Source: Bacteroidales bacterium | GTDB taxonomy: Bacteria; Bacteroidota; Bacteroidia; Bacteroidales; JAADJA01 | NCBI GenBank assembly: GCA_020438105.1 | Contig: JAGQVE010000001.1 | Coordinates: forward strand, 113,700-177,699 | Direction: 5' to 3' | DNA length: 64,000 nucleotides | In this document: positions 8,164 through 16,331 of the stretch, piece after piece | Layout of the letters: the number at the start of each line of letters is the position of its first letter | How positions within the stretch are numbered: position 1 is the stretch's first letter | The notes under the pieces: generated by a model | The model's input: only the letters and a program-made list of their open reading frames with translations | What the model was told of the DNA's origin: nothing | The model's database searches: none | Position numbers and translations under genes: made by a program

Positions 8164-8775
8164 ATGAAAACACTTGACGCAACCGGGCTGAAATGCCCCA
8201 TGCCATTGATCCAAACAAAAAAGGCACTGAAAGAGATCGGCAAGGAAGATACGCTTCGAATCCTGATTGATAATGAAACTTCCGTGAAAAATGTGACCCA
8301 CTTTCTCAACGATAATAATTTACCGGTGGTTCAAAAGCGCGACGGTGAAATTTTTGAGTTGATCGTAAACAAAACAGGCGACGAAAGTTATGCGACTTCC
8401 GATGCGGAAGCTTATTGCGAAATCCCTGAGCCGAAAGGCAGCAGCTATGTTGTGGTTTTTGCCAAAGATTATCTGGGCGAGGGAGAGTACGATCTCGGAA
8501 ATTCGCTGGTAGGCGCTTTACTCACCACCATGTTGGCCTCTGAGCGTTTGCCCGGAAAAATCATCGTTCTGAATAAAGGCGTTAACCTCGTAACAACCGG
8601 CTCACTCTATCTTAAACAATTGAAGGAGCTCGAAGCAAAAGGTGTGGATATAATGACCTGCGGCACCTGCCTCGATTATTACGATAAAATGGATGTGCTG
8701 GAAGTCGGGCGCGTTTCAAATATGGCCGATATCCTTGATGCTATGCTGGATGGAGGAAAAGTGATAAATATTTAA
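8164..8775 (+). CDS. yedF: Selenium-metabolism protein YedF
   Basis: The 203-residue protein has an N-terminal TusA/SirA-like domain carrying the CPxP motif (C11-P-M-P14). A C-terminal DsrE-like domain follows, ending with a redox pair C166-G-T-C169. This two-domain build is that of the YedF proteins found with selD, thought to handle selenium or sulfur equivalents for selenophosphate synthesis; the exact reaction is not established. It starts 26 bp after selB and its stop codon shares a base with the selD start, which supports a single transcript. Both cysteine motifs are complete. Confidence 0.92.
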   Translation: MKTLDATGLKCPMPLIQTKKALKEIGKEDTLRILIDNETSVKNVTHFLNDNNLPVVQKRDGEIFELIVNKTGDESYATSDAEAYCEIPEPKGSSYVVVFAKDYLGEGEYDLGNSLVGALLTTMLASERLPGKIIVLNKGVNLVTTGSLYLKQLKELEAKGVDIMTCGTCLDYYDKMDVLEVGRVSNMADILDAMLDGGKVINI

Positions 8776-9812
8776 TGATGGAAATTGATCTCTTAAACCT
8801 GGTTGAACAGGGCGGCTGTTCCGCTAAGCTTTCCGCAGCAGAGCTGAAGGAGGCACTGTCCGATCTGCCGGTAATTAAACACGAGAATGTTCTGGTTGAT
8901 ATTGAGACACATGATGATGCCGGAGTTTTTAAGATCCGTGATGATTATGCCCTTATCCAAACCACTGACTTTTTCCCGCCGGTTTGTTCGGAGGCTTATG
9001 ATTTTGGTCAGATTGCTGCGGCTAACGCCCTCAGTGATGTATACGCCATGGGTGGACAGGTTTTATCGGCGCTTAACATCATGCTTTTCCCGGCCGATTT
9101 ACCCATGACAATCCTGAAGGAGATCCTGCGCGGCGGTCAGGATAAAGTGCAGGAATCGGGTGGGTTTATTCTTGGTGGTCATACCATCACCAACGAAATC
9201 CCAACCTACGGACTTGCCGTTACCGGCTGGATCCATCCCGATAAAGTAGTGACTAACGATCAGGCCGAAGCCGGAGATGTTTTGATTCTATCTAAACCCA
9301 TCGGGACCGGTATTATCATTTCGGCAAAGAAAAATAACCTCGTTTCCATAGAAGCTTATGAAGCCGCAAAAAACAACATGAAACATCTTAACGACAAGGG
9401 TGCCGAAGTGATGAACCAGTTCGGCATTAAAGCAGCCACTGATGTTACCGGGTTTGGCATAATGGGCCATGCCATGAAAATGGCCGATGGAAGTAAGGTG
9501 TCCATTCGAATTAATTCAAAAGCAATCCCTACCCTGCCCTCGGTGATGGATTTGATTGAGATGGGATGTATTCCGGGTGCGGCGTTCCGTAATCAGGAGT
9601 TTACGGATGCAGATTGCGAATTTGAGGATGCGGTGGATTACAATCACAAAATGCTGGTGCTGGATGCACAGACTTCTGGAGGGTTATTAATGGCTGTGAA
9701 ACCGAAAGATGCGGAAGCGGTTGTTGAACAATTAAAAAAATCGGGGTATCCCAATTCTGCCATTGTAGGTGAGGTGATCCCCCGTCGAAATAAGTCAGTT
9801 TATGTTTATTAG
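8775..9812 (+). CDS. selD: Selenide, water dikinase (selenophosphate synthetase) SelD
   Basis: SelD makes selenophosphate from selenide and ATP, the donor used by SelA. The protein is 345 residues, with ATG-ATG at the start and a one-base overlap with yedF. The N-terminal active-site segment is EQGGCSAKLS, with Cys15 and Lys18 matching the catalytic C/U-x-x-K of the family. Later AIRS/PurM-type landmarks are DFFPPV, ANALSDVYAMGG, GGHT and TDVTGFGIMGHAMKMA. The catalytic position is Cys rather than Sec. It is the last gene of the sel cluster; 62 bp separate it from the next gene, and no strong terminator is visible. Confidence 0.97.
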   Translation: MMEIDLLNLVEQGGCSAKLSAAELKEALSDLPVIKHENVLVDIETHDDAGVFKIRDDYALIQTTDFFPPVCSEAYDFGQIAAANALSDVYAMGGQVLSALNIMLFPADLPMTILKEILRGGQDKVQESGGFILGGHTITNEIPTYGLAVTGWIHPDKVVTNDQAEAGDVLILSKPIGTGIIISAKKNNLVSIEAYEAAKNNMKHLNDKGAEVMNQFGIKAATDVTGFGIMGHAMKMADGSKVSIRINSKAIPTLPSVMDLIEMGCIPGAAFRNQEFTDADCEFEDAVDYNHKMLVLDAQTSGGLLMAVKPKDAEAVVEQLKKSGYPNSAIVGEVIPRRNKSVYVY

Positions 9813-9874
9813 TTTTACCCTTTAAATCTTATTTAATTTGTGCTGACTATACTGAATTCTGCAATTTTGAAGCT

Positions 9875-10345
9875 ATGACCAACTCCGACCTCATTCATAA
9901 ATTCTACAACTCCTTCAGCAACTTTGATCTGGAAGGAATGGCAAGTTGTTATCATAAAAACATAGAGTTCCAGGACCCCGCATTCGGATCATTAAAGGGG
10001 GAAAGAGCCATTAAAATGTGGGCGATGTTAATTTCCCGAAAGGAAGTGATCAGGGAGATCCGCTTTTCAAACATTCAGGCAGGAGAGGAAAACGGAAGTG
10101 CAGATTGGGTAGCCGAATATGCATATGGTCCTGAAAAGCGGAAAGTAGTAAACCGCGTGCATGCTGAATTTAAGTTCCGGGATGGCAAGATCATTAAACA
10201 TTATGATCACTTTGATTTATGGAAATGGTCGCGACAGGCCCTTGGCCCGGTGGGCTATTTGCTGGGTTGGAGTTCGTTTTTACAAGGTAAAATTCATAAG
10301 GAAACTAACAGACGGCTGGATGAATTTATACAAAACCAAAAATAG
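9875..10345 (+). CDS. SnoaL-like/NTF2-fold protein
   Basis: The 156-residue protein has the start typical of the SnoaL/limonene-epoxide-hydrolase-like NTF2 superfamily: an N-terminal helix with YNSFSNFDLEGM, then CYHKNIEFQDPAFG, and later strands HAEFKFRDGKIIKHYDHFD. These proteins form a cone-shaped pocket and include isomerases, hydrolases and non-catalytic binders, so the substrate cannot be guessed. There is no signal peptide, which suggests a cytoplasmic location. It follows selD by 62 bp on the same strand, but there is no reason to assign it to selenium metabolism. Confidence 0.75.
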   Translation: MTNSDLIHKFYNSFSNFDLEGMASCYHKNIEFQDPAFGSLKGERAIKMWAMLISRKEVIREIRFSNIQAGEENGSADWVAEYAYGPEKRKVVNRVHAEFKFRDGKIIKHYDHFDLWKWSRQALGPVGYLLGWSSFLQGKIHKETNRRLDEFIQNQK

Positions 10346-10447
10346 GAAGCCGAACCGCTTCAAGTATCTAAAAAAAAAACGCGTTAAGCATCCCACTTGA
10401 TGATATACTATTTCAAGGGTCTCGCCGCCGGCAATCATTGATCAAAT

Positions 10448-10478
10448 TTGTTATTGATTCATTATTGGTGTATTTTTG
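10448..10478 (+). promoter_or_regulatory. Bacteroidota-type promoter for parDE
   Basis: TTG at 10448-10450 and TATTTTTG at 10471-10478 match the Bacteroidota -33 TTG and -7 TAnnTTTG elements, with a 20-nt spacer. The expected start of transcription lies a few bases before the parD ATG at 10496. Confidence 0.6.
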
Positions 10479-10495
10479 CATCAAAACTACCTACT

Positions 10496-10735
10496 ATGGC
10501 ACGACAAAGTATTTCCTTTACAGAACCGAATGATGAATGGTTAAAATCACAAGTTGAAAGCAAAGAGTATGCGAGCAAAAGTGAGATTATCAATGATTTG
10601 ATAAGGCAAGCTAGAAAACAACAAGTTCAAGTTGACTGGATAAGAGCTAAACTGGAACAATCTGAAAACAGCGGATTTACGGACGCTTCAAAAGACCAGA
10701 TTTTGAAAGAATCAAAGTCGCTGATTAATGGCTAA
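10496..10735 (+). CDS. ParD-like antitoxin
   Basis: This 79-residue protein starts at MARQSISFTEPNDEWLKSQV, a ribbon-helix-helix DNA-binding N-terminus. It continues with SKSEIINDLIRQARKQQ, the helix pair of ParD/CC2985-type antitoxins. The C-terminal tail would bind the toxin. An upstream in-frame extension to 10448 is rejected because it runs through the promoter. The end overlaps the toxin gene by 8 bp. As in known ParDE systems, the antitoxin probably represses its own promoter. Confidence 0.88.
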   Translation: MARQSISFTEPNDEWLKSQVESKEYASKSEIINDLIRQARKQQVQVDWIRAKLEQSENSGFTDASKDQILKESKSLING

Positions 10736-11015
10736 TTACAGATTGAGCAATCAGGCCAAAGATGACTTAATTCGAATTCATCATTACGGAGCTGAAAAAT
10801 TCGGGTTAGCCCAGGCTGATAAATATTTTGATTCGTTTTTTAAATATTTTGACATCATAAATGAGCGACCATTTTCATTTGAATCAGTTGATTATATAAA
10901 AAGTGGATACAGACGTTGTGTTTGTGGATCTGACAGCATTTACTTCAGAATAAATGATGGTATTGTTGAAATTATGGCAATTATAGGAAGACAAGACTTA
11001 AATGCTATTATTTAA
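10728..11015 (+). CDS. ParE/RelE-family toxin
   Basis: This 95-residue protein has the ParE fold signature: YRLSNQAKDDLIRIHHYGAEKFGLAQADKYFDSFFKYFDII at the N-terminus, then RRCVCGSDSIYFRI and EIMAIIGRQD at the C-terminus. Known ParE toxins poison DNA gyrase; relatives in the RelE fold cut mRNA, and the sequence alone does not decide between them. It overlaps parD, is complete and appears intact. A 44-bp palindrome follows about 30 bp after the stop. Confidence 0.88.
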   Translation: MANYRLSNQAKDDLIRIHHYGAEKFGLAQADKYFDSFFKYFDIINERPFSFESVDYIKSGYRRCVCGSDSIYFRINDGIVEIMAIIGRQDLNAII

Positions 11016-11044
11016 AACTCTTCAAGTGTCACTGAGCACTCTAC

Positions 11045-11088
11045 GCTTCAAGCGCCCCGCCGGTCCGCTGAACAGGCAGGCTTGAAGC
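11045..11088. repeat. Palindrome GCTTCAAGC ... GCTTGAAGC
   Basis: A perfect 9-bp inverted repeat (11045-11053 with 11080-11088) encloses a GC-rich 26-nt centre. Related fragments (CGCTTCAAG near 10358, TCAAGGGTCTCGCCG near 10421) lie on the other side of the parDE pair. Confidence 0.5.
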
Positions 11089-11185
11089 ATACAACAATAA
11101 AACCACCCCCCTCCCCGTTTGAGATATCTTCAACTGCTTTCCAAAAACAAATGGTTTAATTATACCTAATCAAACAATCTTATAC

Positions 11186-12085
11186 ATGATCAGAAAAAAC
11201 CGAAGCTCGTTATTTATTGTAACGATTTTGCTTGCTGGGCTTGTTGTGTCGTGCAGCGAAAGAGAAGATGTAACCCAATACGCTCCCACAGAAACCTATC
11301 CCGATGATAACACGCTTGATGGAATCGCCAGCAAAAAGGCCATGATCGTTATCGCCCACGACGACGATATGTGCGCCATGACAGGCACCATCTCTATGCT
11401 CAACAAAAAGGGATGGGACATCCGGGTTATTAGCATCAGGAAAGATGAAGACCGCAACGAAGCCCACCGCAAGGCTTGCAGCCGTTTACTGGACTCGGTA
11501 ATGTTTTTCAATTTTGATCCGGCCAAACTTAGGATTGAACCGGAAGATGGACAAAATTTATACGATGCAATTCCAAAAGATCAGTTTGAAAAGGTATTTA
11601 ACCGCCCGCTGGTGGAGCAGGAGATTCAGAAAAAAATCAATCAATTCCAACCTTCAGTGATCTTTACCCTCGACAGCGAAATGGGAGGTTACGGTCATCC
11701 GGAACATGTGTTTATCAGTCAGTTGGTGGTGGATTTGGCAAAAGCGGATTCAATCCAACCTGAATATATTTATCAAAGCGTTTACACAGATCACATGGAA
11801 AAAACGATCATGGCGAGGCACTCAAAGCGGATGAAGTCGTGGGGTTTTCCGGGTGATGGCTGGGAAAGGGCAAAGGCAGCTTATAACACCCCGGAAGGCA
11901 TGCCAGAACCCACCGTGCAGATCAACATCACATCCGAAGCTCAGGCCAAGATGAATTACCTTAAATCATACAACAAACGCGAACGCAAAACCATGGGTTT
12001 CTTTATCCCGGCCTTTGAATTTTACAGCGCCGAAGAATATTTTAATATATTTGACAGGGAGTTTTATCGGGTGATAAAGCTTTAA
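11186..12085 (+). CDS. PIG-L/LmbE-type deacetylase lipoprotein
   Basis: The 299-residue protein has a lipoprotein signal peptide with lipobox LVVSC (Cys23). The PIG-L zinc-site motif follows as A-H58-D-D-D61, and a downstream GHPEH motif supplies further ligands. PIG-L enzymes remove N-acetyl groups from GlcNAc-containing lipids, glycosides or small molecules. Being a lipoprotein, this one probably acts in the periplasm or on the outer membrane. The substrate is unknown. It lies 170 bp after parE, and a small lipoprotein gene follows 11 bp later. Confidence 0.85.
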   Translation: MIRKNRSSLFIVTILLAGLVVSCSEREDVTQYAPTETYPDDNTLDGIASKKAMIVIAHDDDMCAMTGTISMLNKKGWDIRVISIRKDEDRNEAHRKACSRLLDSVMFFNFDPAKLRIEPEDGQNLYDAIPKDQFEKVFNRPLVEQEIQKKINQFQPSVIFTLDSEMGGYGHPEHVFISQLVVDLAKADSIQPEYIYQSVYTDHMEKTIMARHSKRMKSWGFPGDGWERAKAAYNTPEGMPEPTVQINITSEAQAKMNYLKSYNKRERKTMGFFIPAFEFYSAEEYFNIFDREFYRVIKL

Positions 12086-12096
12086 GGAAATATCAA

Positions 12097-12519
12097 ATGC
12101 CAAAAAATAAAAATGTAAAATCTCACATCCTTCTTAGCATTTTTAGTTTATCACTTTTTATAACTTCTTGCTGTTTTTCAACTAAGGAGAAATACCTTGG
12201 CAGCAATCTATATCTTTCTGAGTATAGTAATATAGAACGAAGTATTTTATTTCAGCAAAAAAGATGTTCTAATACAGGAATTGAGATTGTACCAATGACA
12301 GTGTTTGCCTGTGCATATAATTCAGATTGGATTATTGCTAAATCCGGAAATGCCAGGTTAAAAAAGGATTTCCAATACTGGATTATTAATAATAACAATG
12401 TAAATAACCCATCGCTATCAAATATTAAAGCGAATACCTTAGGCCCTCTTGACTGGGAATCCTTTACTAAAGAGATAAAAGAGAAAAAAATCAATTTAAC
12501 CCTGGAAGGTTTTAATTAA
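12097..12519 (+). CDS. Small lipoprotein of unknown function
   Basis: This 140-residue protein has a signal peptide ending in the lipobox FITSC-C (Cys25). The body includes VPMTVFACAYNSDWIIAKSG, a long polar stretch KDFQYWIINNNN and LGPLDWESFTKEIKEKKI. The pattern of a short beta-strand, AYN/DWIIAKS, then YWIIN resembles small DUF3997-like lipoproteins, but this is a weak impression. It is 11 bp downstream of the PIG-L gene and may be co-transcribed. It is more AT-rich than its neighbours. Confidence 0.65.
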   Translation: MPKNKNVKSHILLSIFSLSLFITSCCFSTKEKYLGSNLYLSEYSNIERSILFQQKRCSNTGIEIVPMTVFACAYNSDWIIAKSGNARLKKDFQYWIINNNNVNNPSLSNIKANTLGPLDWESFTKEIKEKKINLTLEGFN

Positions 12520-12539
12520 ATTCCAAACTTAAATTATCC

Positions 12540-13094
12540 ATGTACCCAATCAATTCCCAAACCGCCCGCCTCCTGATCCGGAATCTAAAGCTTTCCGACA
12601 TTGAACTATGGGAACCTTTTTTCGAAAACAATCCTTCCCTGCCCTACCTGGGATTGAATTTGGTGTTGGATAAAAAAACCCAGGCAAAAGACTGGATCGA
12701 TCGGCAGCTTTGGCGTTATACCAACAACAAATTCGGTCATCATGCACTTATCGAAAAAACAAGCGGAAAGTTTGTTGGTCAGTGCGGATTGCTGTTGCAG
12801 GAAGTTGACGGGCAGGAAGAAATAGAAGTGGGTTATTCGCTGCTTCCGGAGTTTTGGGGCAAGGGTTATGCCACCGAAGCCGCCTGCTTTTTCCGTGATT
12901 TCGCTTTTGAGGAAAAGCTTTGCAATTCATTGATCTCGATCATTGACATCCGAAATGTGGCTTCGCAAAATGTGGCCATGAAACTTGGGATGAAAAAAAC
13001 CAGGCAGATAAAATACCAGGAACTGGAGGTTTTCATTTACAGGGTTGAAGAAAAAGCCCGGCGAAAAAATAATCATCCTGAAATCAAGAATTGA
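12540..13094 (+). CDS. GNAT N-acetyltransferase (RimJ/RimL-like)
   Basis: The 184-residue protein follows the RimJ/RimL GNAT pattern: TARLLIRNLKLSDIELWEPFFEN at the start, IEVGYSLLPEFWGKGYATEAA as the acetyl-CoA-binding R/Q-x-x-G-x-G/A segment (here WGKGYATEA), and VASQNVAMKLGMKK near the end. It probably acetylates an amino group of a protein or small molecule; the acceptor is unknown. It begins 20 bp after the small lipoprotein gene. Confidence 0.88.
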   Translation: MYPINSQTARLLIRNLKLSDIELWEPFFENNPSLPYLGLNLVLDKKTQAKDWIDRQLWRYTNNKFGHHALIEKTSGKFVGQCGLLLQEVDGQEEIEVGYSLLPEFWGKGYATEAACFFRDFAFEEKLCNSLISIIDIRNVASQNVAMKLGMKKTRQIKYQELEVFIYRVEEKARRKNNHPEIKN

Positions 13095-13259
13095 ATATTT
13101 TTGTGTCGATTTTATAAATCAATACCCATGCGACCATAACAACGAACCCCCTGGTAAACCGTCGGAAAATCTGACTGTACCAAATCGAGCCTCCATTTGC
13201 CTTGCAAATGCCATTTAATTTTCAACATCACATTTTAACAGGATTTCAATTTTAAAATA

Positions 13260-13859
13260 ATGATACATCCACATACCGAATTGCAATTTATAAGCAACGA
13301 AATAGGATATGGCGTTGTAGCCACCCATTTCATTCCGGCCGGAACCATTACCTGGGTTTTGGATAAACTTGACAGGGAGTTCAGCCCGGTCGATTTTCAG
13401 AACATGGAACCGATTTACCAAAACATTCTGGACACTTACACGTACCGCAACAACAAAGGGAACTATGTACTTTGCTGGGATAACGGCCGGTACGTGAACC
13501 ACAGTTTCAATTCCAACTGCCTGACCACAGCTTATGACTTTGAGATTGCTGTACGTGATATACAGCCTGGCGAGCAACTCACCGACGATTACGGCTACCT
13601 CAATATCCCTTTGCCTTTCAGGGCTTTGGATGAAGGCACACGCCGCAAAGTGGTTTATCCCGACGATCTGCTCAAATATTACCGCATTTGGGATAACAAG
13701 ATCAAAAAGGTGTTTAACCGGATTATAAAAGTGGATCAGCCATTACGCTCTATTGTTCCAATGGACATGTGGGATAAAATCGAAGGGATCATCAACGGAA
13801 AAGATCAGCTTGATTCCATTTTGAATAATTTTTACAACGAAAAGCCAAATGGAGATTGA
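13260..13859 (+). CDS. SET-domain protein
   Basis: The 199-residue protein is a compact SET domain. Seen motifs are IGYGVVATHFIPAGTITW at the N-terminus, RYVNHSFNSNC (the NHS motif that forms the SAM pocket and pseudoknot) at about 80-90, and IQPGEQLTDDYG (catalytic tyrosine region) at about 100-112. SET proteins are protein-lysine methyltransferases. Bacterial examples can modify own proteins, but the target here is unknown. The usual post-SET zinc cysteines are not evident. A 7-bp palindrome (CATTTGC-CTT-GCAAATG, 13194-13210) lies upstream. Confidence 0.85.
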   Translation: MIHPHTELQFISNEIGYGVVATHFIPAGTITWVLDKLDREFSPVDFQNMEPIYQNILDTYTYRNNKGNYVLCWDNGRYVNHSFNSNCLTTAYDFEIAVRDIQPGEQLTDDYGYLNIPLPFRALDEGTRRKVVYPDDLLKYYRIWDNKIKKVFNRIIKVDQPLRSIVPMDMWDKIEGIINGKDQLDSILNNFYNEKPNGD

Positions 13860-13923
13860 TCCCTGGGCTAAACAAACAGCGGTATTAATTGGTTCTTTAA
13901 TCACTAATTGATACTTTTATACG

Positions 13924-14547
13924 ATGAATCCAAATGTTGATCAGTACCTGGTGGAAGGGTGCATGCGATGCAAATATGGCGGCACGCCCGACTGTAAGGT
14001 AAATACCTGGCGCGAACACTTAAAATTACTACGCAATATTGTAATTGATTGCGGTTTGACCGAAGATTTTAAATGGAAACAACCCTGCTATACTTACAAT
14101 GACCGCAATGTATTGCTGGTAACGGCTTTTAAAGAGTTTGCAACCATTTCGTTTTTTAAAGGTGCATTGCTAAGTGATAGCCAAGGATTGATGGCTGCAC
14201 CCGGCGACAATTCGCAGGCATACAGGCAACTTCGTTTTACCAGTATTGACCAGATACTGGAACTGGAGGCGGAGATCAGGGCATATATTTTTGAAGCTAT
14301 CGAAATAGAAAAAGCCGGGCTTAAAATAAACTTTGCACAAAAAGAGGAACTTGTATATCCGGAGGAACTTACTGAAATATTAAATAAGGATGCCAGGTTG
14401 AAGGAAGCTTTTGAAAATCTCACGCCTGGCCGGCAGAGAGGCTATATCCTGTTCTTTTCGGCGGCCAAACAGTCGCAAACACGCAAAACACGAATTGAAA
14501 AATATATTCCGAATATTTTAACGGGAAAGGGGATGCAGGATCGTTGA
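13924..14547 (+). CDS. DUF1801/YdeI-like protein
   Basis: This 207-residue protein has a DUF1801 core (CGLTEDFKWKQPCYTYNDRNVLLVTAFKEFATISFFKGALL). Its C-terminal YdeI/OmdA-like helix segment contains EELTEILNKDARLKEAFENLTPGRQRGYILFF and AKQSQTRKTRIEKYIP. An extra N-terminal section carries three cysteines (GCMRCKYGGTPDC). The family is common in soil and aquatic bacteria and has no firm biochemical role. It begins 64 bp after the SET gene, same strand. No signal peptide is present. Confidence 0.8.
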   Translation: MNPNVDQYLVEGCMRCKYGGTPDCKVNTWREHLKLLRNIVIDCGLTEDFKWKQPCYTYNDRNVLLVTAFKEFATISFFKGALLSDSQGLMAAPGDNSQAYRQLRFTSIDQILELEAEIRAYIFEAIEIEKAGLKINFAQKEELVYPEELTEILNKDARLKEAFENLTPGRQRGYILFFSAAKQSQTRKTRIEKYIPNILTGKGMQDR

Positions 14548-14610
14548 TAATATTAGAAGAATCGGGATAAATAAAATTTTAGGCGAATAATATAACTCCA
14601 TATTCAAGGC

Positions 14611-15156
14611 ATGAAGAGTATAATTGGAATAATACTAATAGTCATTGGAGTTTTAGTGTACTTATTTTTCAAAAACTATCACGGTGAACTTTTTAGCTAT
14701 CCGATATTGTGGTTTTTTGCTGGAATTACACTTATTTGGTTAGGGTTTTATTTGATTCGTAAAAGCAAATCAGAAAGCAATCAAAAAGTAAAAGATTCTT
14801 ATAAAAAGACCATTAGCAAACTAAAAGAATGCGGACTTAAAATTCCAGTGGAATTCAGAGATTGTGAAATCATAGCCAATAAATATTATCAGGAGATTGC
14901 GAAAAGTAAGAACCTTAAAATTCAAGCCTGGGACTCATTATATGATCCTGGGAGTAATGTGAAAATTGAGGAGGTTAATCAATCAAGAATATCCTATCAG
15001 GACAAAGCTAAAAATGAGCAAATATTTATAAGCCCTATTATTTACAAAGACGAAATCACCCTTAGTTTCATTTTGGAAAAACACATAGGAACCAGTATAT
15101 ACATTGATAAAAATAATCCGAAGTTATATTACTTTGATTTAGAATTCTTAAAATAA
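14611..15156 (+). CDS. Two-helix membrane protein, unknown
   Basis: The 181-residue protein starts with two transmembrane helices (IIGIILIVIGVLVYLFF and PILWFFAGITLIWLGFYLI) and then a soluble domain of about 130 residues. Features of that domain are LKECGLKIPVEFRDCEIIANKYY and, near the end, TLSFILEKHIGTSIYIDKNNPKLYYFDLEFL. No known family is recognised. It is AT-rich compared with RsgA downstream, which may mean recent acquisition. It lies 58 bp before rsgA. Confidence 0.65.
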   Translation: MKSIIGIILIVIGVLVYLFFKNYHGELFSYPILWFFAGITLIWLGFYLIRKSKSESNQKVKDSYKKTISKLKECGLKIPVEFRDCEIIANKYYQEIAKSKNLKIQAWDSLYDPGSNVKIEEVNQSRISYQDKAKNEQIFISPIIYKDEITLSFILEKHIGTSIYIDKNNPKLYYFDLEFLK

Positions 15157-15214
15157 TTAAATAACTGGTTCAATTGAAAACCTATTCAACTTTAAGAAAG
15201 ATAAAAGAGCATCA

Positions 15215-16285
15215 ATGAATATATTCGAACTTGGATACAACCAACAATTTGAAGACTGGCGAAACGAAAACAGCCTGGCTGACTTTGAGATTGGGCGGGT
15301 GGTGGCCGAGCACAAGGAACGTTACATCGTGAAAACAGCCACAACGGAACTGGATGCCGAAATTACCGGCAATCTGCGGTTCACAGCACGCAGCCGGGAG
15401 GACTTTCCTGCCGTCGGCGACTGGGTGGCACTGGTGGCATATGACCAGGAGATGGCCATTATTCACCGGATATTTCCCAGGCAATCCATGTTGTTCCGCA
15501 AAGCCGTAGGCCAAGCCGGTGAATTACAAATCATCGCTACCAATATCGATTATGCACTCCTGTTGCAGGCGGTCGACCGCGATTTTAACATCAACCGGTT
15601 GCAACGATACCTCACCATCGCCAATAACTCAAAAGTGAGCCCCGTCATCATTCTTACCAAAACCGACCTCATTGACAACCAAAAAACAGAAGAGATCACC
15701 AACAGCATTAAAAAGCGGATAAGCGATGTGCCGGTGATTGGCATCAGTAACGAAACAGAAGCGGGCATGGATGAACTCCAGAAGTTTATCATTTCAGGGA
15801 AAACCTATTGTATGCTCGGCTCATCAGGAGTGGGCAAATCAACACTTTTGAATAAGCTCTCCGGCAAAAACCTCATGAAAACCGGTGCCATTAGCGATCA
15901 TACCAACAGGGGAAAGCACATTACCAGTCACCGTGAATTAACCCTGCTTGAAAACGGAGCAATCCTCATCGACAACCCGGGCATGCGCGAAGTGGGCATT
16001 GCCGATTCATCCGAAGGACTTGAAACCACGTTTGATGAGATTATGGAATTTGCCGGCCAGTGTAAGTTTAAAGATTGTACACACACCTCCGAAACCGGTT
16101 GTGCTGTTCTGAAGGCCGTTGAGGCGGGTAACATTGATCCTGAATCCTACCAAAACTACCTGAAGATGGAGCGCGAGAAAGCCCATTTTGAATCGAGTGC
16201 CGCCGAACGCAAAAAGCGCGATAAGCTATTTGGGAGGATAATGAAGGATTATAAGAAAAAGGACATTAAGCAGCGGAAAGGATAA
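15215..16285 (+). CDS. rsgA: Ribosome small-subunit-dependent GTPase A
   Basis: RsgA is a GTPase that checks and releases factors during late 30S maturation. The 356-residue protein has an N-terminal OB fold. The circularly permuted GTPase order follows: G4 LTKTDLI, then G1 GSSGVGKST, then G3 DNPGMRE. The C-terminal zinc motif is CKFKDCTHTSETGC (Cys, Cys, His, Cys). All parts needed for activity are present. It is 58 bp from the preceding gene and 46 bp from the next. Confidence 0.95.
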   Translation: MNIFELGYNQQFEDWRNENSLADFEIGRVVAEHKERYIVKTATTELDAEITGNLRFTARSREDFPAVGDWVALVAYDQEMAIIHRIFPRQSMLFRKAVGQAGELQIIATNIDYALLLQAVDRDFNINRLQRYLTIANNSKVSPVIILTKTDLIDNQKTEEITNSIKKRISDVPVIGISNETEAGMDELQKFIISGKTYCMLGSSGVGKSTLLNKLSGKNLMKTGAISDHTNRGKHITSHRELTLLENGAILIDNPGMREVGIADSSEGLETTFDEIMEFAGQCKFKDCTHTSETGCAVLKAVEAGNIDPESYQNYLKMEREKAHFESSAAERKKRDKLFGRIMKDYKKKDIKQRKG

Positions 16286-16331
16286 TTCATTTGATAATCT
16301 AACCTGGCATCTAATAAAGAATAACACTGCA

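Noticed and set aside
10448..10495. Longer start for the ParD antitoxin
   Set aside because: The extra residues run through a well-formed promoter, and ParD proteins start at the ribbon-helix-helix.
13194..13210. 7-bp palindrome CATTTGC-CTT-GCAAATG as an operator
   Set aside because: A single short palindrome with no promoter alignment is not enough to call an operator.
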